Part shown: piece after piece, positions 8,181 through 14,007 of the stretch
How the letters are laid out: each line of letters starts with the position of its first letter
How positions within the stretch are numbered: the first letter of the stretch is position 1
NCBI GenBank assembly: GCA_025363325.1
Contig: JANYEF010000165.1
Location: 1-23,159 of the forward strand
Direction of reading: 5' to 3'
DNA length: 23,159 nt
Origin: Nitrospira sp.
Lineage (GTDB): Bacteria > Nitrospirota > Nitrospiria > Nitrospirales > Nitrospiraceae
Translations under genes and position numbers: made by a program
The notes under the pieces: generated by a model
Told to the model about the DNA's origin: nothing
The model's database searches: none
What the model saw: only the letters and a program-made list of their open reading frames with translations

Positions 8181-8376
8181 TTAGCCCGCGTCATTCATGA
8201 CGGTTTGTCACGAAATCGCTGAGCCGCGTCGCGAGACCAGCGCACGGAGACCTGAGGGCCCGATGCGTACCCGTGCAGTACGGTGAGGGTCCGAGGGGCG
8301 AGCCTGCTGGCCGGAGGCTCGACGTAGCAGCGGATCGGCGATTGCAGCAGAAGCGCTCATGAATAATGCGGGCTAG
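8181..8376. repeat. 196-bp inverted-repeat (MITE-like) element, second family
   Basis: TTAGCCCGCGTCATTCATGA (8181-8200) and TCATGAATAATGCGGGCTAG (8357-8376) are inverted ends matching at 17 of 20 positions. The interior is GC-rich and full of short inverted repeats, with no coding capacity. The right end contains the TAG stop codon of the CBS protein gene (8373-8375). It has no sequence similarity to the CTAGCAGG elements except the shared TAG/CTAG edges. Confidence 0.65.
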
Positions 8377-9149
8377 GAGCGATTGAGTGAGGGAGGCATT
8401 GTTTGAAGTGCCCAGGCCCTGATACGCGCGAGATCGGTCGACGAGAGGTCAGTGAACTGGATATCGACATGCCATGTGCGGATCCCGCTTGTTGGCTCAT
8501 CGGGCTCTGCCCCTGGCACTCCGCTGGTCAGGACTGTTCCACGAATGGTTAGGGGAGTGTTTTGACCAGAAATGGAAAACGCTAGTACGACGTTCGTCCC
8601 TGTCAGGATCTTTGCGGTTGATTCGACCAACGCTCCGACATGGCTCAGTTGGGTAATCATGGCGTTATAGTTGAGCCCCTGCGTCGAGGCTCGCCCGACC
8701 ACACTCACGACGACGGGGATTTTCGTGCCACGTCGGGGCGGCGTGAGCATCAGGTCTTGTGCCGTGAGCACCCCCACCGGCTGATTTTGTTTGGTGACAA
8801 TCAAGAGAGAGGCACCCGTCGCCATCATAAGCGTCGAGGCCTCTGCCAAGGCCTGATCGTATTCGATGAACTGCACCGGGCGTGTCATGATCGCTCGGAC
8901 TTCAATGTCGTGCGGTTCGAGCCCCTGAGCGACGACCTTCTTCACAATGTCCGTCGGTGTCATGAGGCCGAACCGGGTGTCGGTATCCTTCACCAGTAGG
9001 CAGGGCGCCTGTTCTCGTTCGAGTAGCAGCGCCGCCTCACTGACGGAGACGTCTCCCGGAACTTGTACGACCCCTGGTGTCATCATATGGGCAACCATAG
9101 TTTGTATGAGATTTGTCGTCTTGAAGGGCTTGTCCTCGTCGTTCGGCAT
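8373..9149 (-). CDS. CBS-domain pair protein with PilZ-like C-terminal domain
   Basis: With the start at 9149 the product has 258 residues. The first ~150 hold two CBS motifs: VAHMMTPGVVQVPGDVSVSE... with FGLMTPTDIVKKVV, and VRAIMTRPVQFIEYDQALAE... with VGVLTAQDLM. CBS pairs typically bind adenine nucleotides and act as sensors. The remaining ~100 residues (VVVSVVGRAS to FTDLSSTDLARIRAWAL) have the beta-strand spacing and final helix of a PilZ-type domain, but the RxxxR and DxSxxG c-di-GMP residues are not obvious, so binding is uncertain. Upstream codons to 9272 are open but low in complexity and not CBS-like. The ATG at 9149 has GGAAGG about 10 nt before it. The gene diverges from the MNIO gene. 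Its stop lies in a repeat end. Confidence 0.82.
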   Translation of the reverse strand: MPNDEDKPFKTTNLIQTMVAHMMTPGVVQVPGDVSVSEAALLLEREQAPCLLVKDTDTRFGLMTPTDIVKKVVAQGLEPHDIEVRAIMTRPVQFIEYDQALAEASTLMMATGASLLIVTKQNQPVGVLTAQDLMLTPPRRGTKIPVVVSVVGRASTQGLNYNAMITQLSHVGALVESTAKILTGTNVVLAFSISGQNTPLTIRGTVLTSGVPGAEPDEPTSGIRTWHVDIQFTDLSSTDLARIRAWALQTMPPSLNRS

Positions 9150-9258
9150 GGGTTCGAAGCCTTCCCCGATTCGCGCCTGCACGACTCGTAAGGGTTCCGC
9201 CCCCAGCGACGTAAGCCAAGTATAGCAGACGGGGCCCCCTGGGCCGTGACTCGGGCTT

Positions 9259-9275
9259 CCCTTGTCAAACAAGGG
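9259..9275. promoter_or_regulatory. 17-bp palindrome in the CBS/MNIO divergent region
   Basis: CCCTTGT-CAA-ACAAGGG is a perfect inverted repeat with 7-bp arms, 50 bp upstream of the MNIO start. A weak plus-strand promoter (TTGTCA at 9262-9267, 18 bp, TAGACT at 9286-9291) would have its -35 box inside the palindrome, as an operator would be placed. The promoter match is only 4 of 6 in each box. Confidence 0.4.
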
Positions 9276-9325
9276 GTTCGGCGAATAGACTAGGCCAAAT
9301 GTGAAAGCAGCACAAGGGGTGATCG

Positions 9326-10813
9326 ATGGTTGATCCCGATTTTGTTCAACAGGACTTTCAGCGTCGCCTCAGGGAAATTCCCCTACGAGGGATGGGGCTG
9401 TCAGTCGACGTCTATTCTCCCGATCTGTTCGAGTTGGTGAACAAGCTCAGGGAGCGAGGACTCTCGCCGGGCTATCTCGAAGTCTTTAAGGCGACGACGA
9501 CCGCACTGACAACGGTTCGACAGGCTGTGCCGGGTATGCCGCTGGCATACCACGGGGAAGGCCTGTGGATCACTCAGCCGGACGTACAAGCGTCTCCGTT
9601 TTTTCAGCAGGATGTCGGCGAGATGATCACGCAACTCAACAGCATACAGAGTCTCTGGCTGAATCATGAATGTGCGATGAAGCAGATGGCGGGCTACTCG
9701 TTTGGCACCTATGTTCCGCCACTATATACGCCGCTGAGCGCCGAGGTGGTGGCCGACAATATTGCGACGGTTCAGCAGGCCATGGACCTGCAGGGTCGCC
9801 GCGTGGACGGGACTGCCCCGCTTTTCCTCTTGGAGCTACCGCCCCTCACCTATTTCGCTGCCGGCACGATCCCGATTCCCCATTTTTTCCGGCTCGTGAC
9901 AGCCCGAGTACCCTGCGGCCTCGTGTTGGACATCGGGCATCTCTGGACGGTCTATCGTTATACGGCCGCCTGTCGGCAAGTCCCTCTAGAACAATTCGTC
10001 CAGGAATTCCTCGACGAATTTCCGTTGGATCGGGTTGTTGAAATCCACGTGGCAGGGCTGGCCTGTCATGAGTCGGTCGGAGGGGTAGAGGCAGGCGAGG
10101 GTCTTCCCGAATGGCTTGATGCCCATGCCGCGCCGATTCCGTCGATCCTCTTTACCATGCTCGAACAGGTTCTGGCCCATTCGGGCCTCGTCAGTCTCCG
10201 GGCGGTCGCGCTTGAAGTGGACACCAAACCGATCGAGATGATTGTGGAGGAGTATGCAGAGGCCGTTCGGCGTTTCTCCCTCCTTGTTCAGCAGACGATG
10301 GCCAGAGGAAGGGCTGTAGAACAGACGGGATTGGCACCTCGTCCAGCGTCAGTCCAGGAACCGATGTGTCAGTCTGATCGCCAACAGTTGCGCGACGACT
10401 ATGCGCGCTACGCGCAAATCATCTCGGGACAAGTCCCCATTACAGGCCCGGAGTGGCAGGAAGTGGCCGCGGAGGTGAGCGGTTTAACACGGTACCGCAC
10501 GTCCTATCTGCCGCACGAGATTCTCCATTGGGGAGGAGACCTTGCAGAGATGTTTCCGCAAACCTGTCGGGCTTTAGCGGAGCGGAGCATCTGCTTGACA
10601 GAGTTCGTGGCCTTCTGGTTTCGGTCGCCACGACCGCTCACGCACTCGTATGATTTCTTCCTCCTCAAGATCGAACGGTTTCTCCAATTTGTGACGGAGC
10701 GCGCGCCGGAGGTACGGGTCTGCGTACAATCGGAAGGCGACATGTTGCGCCTGGCCTATGCTCAGGCGAATGAAGTGGGAGAACCAGTGATGGAGATGGA
10801 GCGAACTCGATGA
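9326..10813 (+). CDS. MNIO/DUF692-type multinuclear iron enzyme with C-terminal accessory domain
   Basis: Residues ~20-325 follow the MNIO (MbnB/TglH/BufB, DUF692) TIM-barrel pattern: AYHGEGLW (74-81, H76), LNHECAM (112-118, H114/E115), PPLYTPLSAEVVADNI, LLELPP (E170), LVLDIGHLW (D202, H205), VVEIHVAGL (H241), LDAHAAPIP (D265, H267) and ALEVDT (E297, D299). Known members bind two or three irons and rewrite cysteine or other residues in peptides. Several usual residues differ (for example the Asn after LLE and the second His of HLAGH), so it is a divergent branch. Residues ~345-495 form a second domain (YLPHEILHWGGDLAEMFPQTCRAL...SYDFFLLKIERFL) resembling the helical partner proteins (HvfC/BufC, DUF2063-like) that usually accompany MNIOs; this part is tentative. 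No Cys-rich precursor peptide is visible nearby. It overlaps the Dus gene by ATGA. Confidence 0.8.
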   Translation: MVDPDFVQQDFQRRLREIPLRGMGLSVDVYSPDLFELVNKLRERGLSPGYLEVFKATTTALTTVRQAVPGMPLAYHGEGLWITQPDVQASPFFQQDVGEMITQLNSIQSLWLNHECAMKQMAGYSFGTYVPPLYTPLSAEVVADNIATVQQAMDLQGRRVDGTAPLFLLELPPLTYFAAGTIPIPHFFRLVTARVPCGLVLDIGHLWTVYRYTAACRQVPLEQFVQEFLDEFPLDRVVEIHVAGLACHESVGGVEAGEGLPEWLDAHAAPIPSILFTMLEQVLAHSGLVSLRAVALEVDTKPIEMIVEEYAEAVRRFSLLVQQTMARGRAVEQTGLAPRPASVQEPMCQSDRQQLRDDYARYAQIISGQVPITGPEWQEVAAEVSGLTRYRTSYLPHEILHWGGDLAEMFPQTCRALAERSICLTEFVAFWFRSPRPLTHSYDFFLLKIERFLQFVTERAPEVRVCVQSEGDMLRLAYAQANEVGEPVMEMERTR

Positions 10814-11985
10814 GTTTCTGGCAGTCACTCACCAGACCGATCATCGGGATGGCGCCGATGGATGGGGTTACCGATGCGACGTTTCGGCATACCGTGGCGA
10901 TGCACGGGAAGCCGGACGTCTCCTTCACAGAGTTCACGCATGTGCATGACGTCTGCCGGGGGCCGGAGTTCTTATTGGACTCCCTTATCTATCATGAGGC
11001 TGAACGGCCGATTGTCGCGCAGCTCTATGGAAAAGAGCCGGACCTCTTTTATCAGGCTGCCCATGCAGTCTGTGAGTTGGGGTTTGATGGATTGGATATC
11101 AACATGGGCTGTCCGTCGCGGAGTGTGGCCTCATCCGGATCAGGAGCGGGGCTGATCCGAACGCCGGAAGTGGCTCAGTCCATTATGCAGGCTGCTCGAC
11201 AGGGGATCGCCGATTGGGCGGCCGGTCAGACCCTTGAGAAAGCGGGTCTCAAGCCGGGTAGAGTGGCGGCGATCTGGCAGATGAACGAGCAACGGCAGGA
11301 TGCCCGCCCGCTTGTCCGACACACGATCCCTCTATCCGTGAAGACACGCCTCGGCTACGACGTGGTGGTCATTGACCGTTGGATCGAGCACCTGCTCATA
11401 GAGCAGCCGGCAGTCATTTCCCTGCATGGCCGCACTTTGCAACAAATGTATCGAGGGGAAGCGGATTGGAACGCCATTGCCAGGGCGGCAGAGATCGTGC
11501 GGGGGAGCGGGACTTTATTGTTTGGCAATGGTGACGTGCACAGTTTTCATGACGTCGTCCGTCGCGTGCGGGACACCGGAGTCGATGGCGTGTTGGTCGG
11601 ACGAGCCGCGCTCGGAGCCCCCTGGTTCTTTCGGCAGAAAGAGGAGGCGCGGCGCATTTTGCAAGAACATCGGACGGAGAAAGGGCCCGAACCGTGGGCG
11701 CCTCCACTCGACGTTCGCTTCGAGATGCTGCTCGATCATGCCCGACGATTCGAGGCGGCTTGTGGGCAGGGCCAGTTTCGGCGGATGCGCAAACACCTGG
11801 GCTGGTACTGCAAAGGGTTTCCCCATGCCGCCTCGCTTCGAGCCAATATGTTCCGAGTCTCGTCGGTCGCCGACCTGGAGCAGGTGCTCGCCAATTTTCG
11901 CATGCACTGCGCGAGTCTCACCGAGGTCTCTGACCAGATGCTGCTCGAACCCCTTGCTTCCCCTGAACCCTCTCCGGCGTTGTAG
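10810..11985 (+). CDS. dus: tRNA-dihydrouridine synthase (Dus family)
   Basis: Dus enzymes use FMN and NADPH to reduce uridines in the tRNA D-loop. Motifs seen: IIGMAPMDGVTDATFR (11-26), AQLYGKEP, DINMGCPSRSVASSGSGAGL (96-115, catalytic C101), LSVKTRLGYD (175-184), ISLHGRTLQQMYRGEADW (203-220), LFGNGDVHS and GVLVGRAALGAPWFF. At 391 residues it is longer than the usual 310-350, with an insertion at about 137-172 between the GCP motif and the VKTRLG strand. The subfamily (A, B or C) cannot be fixed by eye. Translation starts inside the end of the MNIO gene (4-nt overlap), so the two are coupled. The stop TAG (11983-11985) is the edge of MITE copy 2. Confidence 0.92.
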   Translation: MSFWQSLTRPIIGMAPMDGVTDATFRHTVAMHGKPDVSFTEFTHVHDVCRGPEFLLDSLIYHEAERPIVAQLYGKEPDLFYQAAHAVCELGFDGLDINMGCPSRSVASSGSGAGLIRTPEVAQSIMQAARQGIADWAAGQTLEKAGLKPGRVAAIWQMNEQRQDARPLVRHTIPLSVKTRLGYDVVVIDRWIEHLLIEQPAVISLHGRTLQQMYRGEADWNAIARAAEIVRGSGTLLFGNGDVHSFHDVVRRVRDTGVDGVLVGRAALGAPWFFRQKEEARRILQEHRTEKGPEPWAPPLDVRFEMLLDHARRFEAACGQGQFRRMRKHLGWYCKGFPHAASLRANMFRVSSVADLEQVLANFRMHCASLTEVSDQMLLEPLASPEPSPAL

Positions 11986-12175
11986 CAGGATGCTGAAAAA
12001 GTCTGCCAGCCGGTCTTGCTCATTTGGTTTATCTGGTCTATTTGGTCTATCTGGTTCAACCAAACAAACCAGATCAACCAGATCAACCAGATGGACCAGA
12101 CAGACCTGGCTTGTCACAGACGTGCGGACCAATGAAGTTCTGGCGTGCCCAAATAGTCTTTTCACAGTCTGCTAG
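11983..12175. repeat. MITE-like element, copy 2, with TTTGGT/CTGGTT hairpin interior
   Basis: The left end (TAGCAGGATGCTGAAAAAGT) and right end (from AGACGTGCGGACCA to TCTGCTAG) match copies 1 and 3. The middle is replaced by a 90-bp run of TTTGGTCTATCTGGT-type units followed by their inverse (AACCAAACAAACCAGATCAA...). That run, about 12020-12110, is a long imperfect hairpin and is the same repeat type as 5328-5393. The element fills the whole gap between dus and maf: its first TAG is the dus stop, and the maf ATG follows its last base. Confidence 0.75.
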
Positions 12176-12808
12176 ATGTCACTCATTCTCGCTTCAACCT
12201 CTCCGCGCCGTCGCGAGTTACTTGCCCTGCTGGGTATCTCGTTCGACGTTAAAAATCCATCCTTCGAGGAACGGCTGGTGCCAGGTCGGACCGCGATCGA
12301 GCAGGTGCAGTTCTTCGCGCAGGGCAAGGCCCAGTCGGTCGCGGAGCAAGAGGCGGAGGCGATTGTGCTGGGGAGCGATACGGTGATTGAGTTGGATCAT
12401 GACGTGCTCGGGAAACCGGCGGATCTGGCGGAGGCCCGTGCGATGCTCCGGCGCCTGGCCGGTCGTGATCATTACGTACGCACGGCGGTCGCGCTCGTCT
12501 GTTCAGCTCGTGCGATAGACATCGTCGCGCTGTCCACGGCCGTCGTTCGGATGAAGCCGTTTGATGACCGAGTGCATGAACGTTACCTCGCGACGGGAGA
12601 AAGTCTCGGCAAGGCCGGCGCCTATTCGATCCAAGGAGAGGGTGGCGACTTGGTCGATTCCATCGACGGAGATTTTCCGACTGTGGTCGGCCTGCCGCTT
12701 CGCCTGGTCGTCCAGTTGTTGACGCAAGTTGGTGTGAGAGTGCCGGTCGATCTCGGCGAACTCTATGCCACCAAGCCCTATGCCAACTGGGCCCGATTCC
12801 AAGGCTGA
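12176..12808 (+). CDS. maf: Maf-type nucleoside triphosphate pyrophosphatase
   Basis: Maf proteins hydrolyse non-canonical or pyrimidine NTPs (dTTP, UTP, modified bases) to monophosphates, as housecleaning enzymes linked to septum control. The 210-residue protein has the family signature ASTSPRRRELL (6-16), the metal site LGSDTVIELD (65-74) with LGKP, and the C-terminal block GKAGAYSIQGEGGDLVDSIDGDFPTVVGLP. The length is normal. Whether it is YhdE-like (dTTP/UTP) or YceF-like cannot be settled by eye. The ATG immediately follows the terminal TAG of MITE copy 2, which would also have to supply its leader. No strong Shine-Dalgarno is seen in the 20 bases before the ATG. Confidence 0.95.
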   Translation: MSLILASTSPRRRELLALLGISFDVKNPSFEERLVPGRTAIEQVQFFAQGKAQSVAEQEAEAIVLGSDTVIELDHDVLGKPADLAEARAMLRRLAGRDHYVRTAVALVCSARAIDIVALSTAVVRMKPFDDRVHERYLATGESLGKAGAYSIQGEGGDLVDSIDGDFPTVVGLPLRLVVQLLTQVGVRVPVDLGELYATKPYANWARFQG

Positions 12809-12863
12809 TTGAAAAGGGGGAGGGGTTTCCGTACAATGCAGACCCATCATTCGTCGTCTTGTT

Positions 12864-13069
12864 TAGCAGGATGCTGAAAAAGTCCGCCAGCGTCGTTCTC
12901 GCATCGCTCAGAAGCTCAACGTACCGAAGCGTACGCCTCGCCTCTTCGCTTGCTGCGGCCTTGCTGAACGGACTTTTTGAGCATCCTGCGAAAATATTCT
13001 TCTGTTGAGTCACACGTGCAGACCATCTACATTCTGGTTTGTCCACATAGTTTTTCCGCAGCCTGTTAG
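12864..13069. repeat. MITE-like element, copy 3
   Basis: This 206-bp element has the clearest ends. GCAGGATGCTGAAAAAGTCC (12866-12885) is matched at 19 of 20 positions by the inverted GGACTTTTTGAGCATCCTGC (12970-12989). A tail then runs to CCGCAGCCTGTTAG. The hairpin-like core contains a second inner inverted repeat around CGTACCGAAGCGTACG. It lies between maf and the small exported-protein gene and probably ends the maf transcript. A short remnant of the same end (TTTCAGCATCCTGCCA) is at 13936-13951. Confidence 0.82.
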
Positions 13070-13079
13070 GGAGGGAGTC

Positions 13080-13751
13080 ATGAGCGTGCGATGCCTGACA
13101 TCAGTGGCGCGAGTCGGTGGCGTCGTCACCTGTGCGGTCGTGGGCCTGTTGACGGTCGTTGGTCTCCAGCCGGTCTTGGCGATCGATGTGAAGCTATCTG
13201 CGGCAGAGGCGCAGAAGGTCTTGGAAGCTGGGCGGGCGCCGATGGAGAAGGCCAACACCCCGGAGGACGTCAAGAAGGTCCTTCAGCAAGCCTCCATGGT
13301 CACGCGCGTGGGAGCCGACCCAGAGAAAGATCCCTGCGGCGCCAGCGCCATCCTTCGGACCAAGCGCTATCGACTTGAAGCCTTTGGCCGGCAGGAAGCG
13401 GCGGAGTCCAAGAAGAGGAAAACAGATGTGCGCATGCCCGACGAGTTCATCAAGAAAGTCGTGGACATGCCCAATATGGAGATGGAAGTTCAGCTATGTG
13501 GCGATGACGAATATTTTGCAGAGGGTGCCCTGATCGAGTTGCAACAGGGCTCCAAGAGAGTCAAGCCCATCGATATTGGAAAAGCCGAACGTGGCCGAAA
13601 GAATGAGGGAAGCGGGCCGATCTACCGATCCCGTTTTACCGCACTATTTGCCTATGAAACATTTGATCCCACTGCTGCGTCAGTTTTCGTCGTAAATCTT
13701 CAAGACGGAAAAGAGGCGAGAATCGCGGCTGATTTTTCCAAGGTGAAGTAA
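13080..13751 (+). CDS. Exported protein of unknown function
   Basis: I do not recognise this 223-residue protein. A signal peptide is clear: a basic start (MSVRCLTSVAR), a long hydrophobic core (VGGVVTCAVVGLLTVVG) and a likely cleavage after VLA near residue 34. The mature part is rich in Lys, Glu and Ala, has two cysteines (DPCGAS and VQLCGDD) that could form a disulfide, and ends with strands (FTALFAYETF, ASVFVVNL) typical of a small periplasmic beta domain. The ATG at 13080 has a strong GGGAGGGAG just upstream. The frame is open further 5' but only through the repeat. It is convergent with the TPR/peptidase-like gene, and no functional link can be drawn. Confidence 0.8.
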   Translation: MSVRCLTSVARVGGVVTCAVVGLLTVVGLQPVLAIDVKLSAAEAQKVLEAGRAPMEKANTPEDVKKVLQQASMVTRVGADPEKDPCGASAILRTKRYRLEAFGRQEAAESKKRKTDVRMPDEFIKKVVDMPNMEMEVQLCGDDEYFAEGALIELQQGSKRVKPIDIGKAERGRKNEGSGPIYRSRFTALFAYETFDPTAASVFVVNLQDGKEARIAADFSKVK

Positions 13752-13850
13752 GCACCGTCCTTCGATCCTACCCCCTGCCAGTCTGCACGACTGCTTCTAC
13801 TGTCTGCTGAGCGGACGTCAGTGGTTGCTCCAAGCAAGGTCGCATTGAGT

Positions 13851-13951
13851 AGGTAGGCTGAGGTCAAAGCTGAGTGAAGATCTGACGTTCTTCATCTCCG
13901 CCTCAGCCTAACCTTCCGACAACGACGGCGAGCTGTTTCAGCATCCTGCCA
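13851..13951. repeat. Inverted repeat and MITE-end remnant in a convergent gap
   Basis: TAGGCTGAGG (13854-13863) pairs perfectly with CCTCAGCCTA (13901-13910), and flanking AGG/ACCT extends the stem across a one-base bulge. Inner bases can add a partial stem. At 13936-13951 TTTCAGCATCCTGCCA matches the inverted MITE end at 15 of 16 positions, a solo relic. The pair lies between convergent genes and may end both transcripts. Nothing else is evident in 13752-13988. Confidence 0.5.
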
Positions 13952-13988
13952 GCCATCACATACACCCGCAAGTCTTCTGACGAACACT

Positions 13989-14007
13989 GAGCGGTCATGA
14001 ACCGCTC
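13989..14007 (-). terminator. Hairpin overlapping the stop of the cytochrome operon's last gene
   Basis: GAGCGGT-CATGA-ACCGCTC is a perfect 7-bp stem with a 5-nt loop that includes the stop codon (minus strand, 13995-13997). There is no T-run, so termination efficiency is uncertain. Confidence 0.4.

Noticed and set aside
12020..12110. CRISPR-like array of TTTGGT/CTGGTT units
   Set aside because: Units are short, imperfect and without unique spacers, and they turn into their own inverse, so it is a hairpin repeat.
11426..12175. 249-codon open frame in a second plus-strand frame within dus and the repeat
   Set aside because: It is a frame shadow of the Dus coding sequence that continues into repeat DNA. 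Low-complexity Arg/Ser/Cys composition.
12249..13046. Long open frame on the minus strand across maf and the downstream repeat
   Set aside because: It is antisense to the clear maf motifs and runs through the MITE. Its Arg/Pro-rich sequence is typical of antisense GC-rich DNA.
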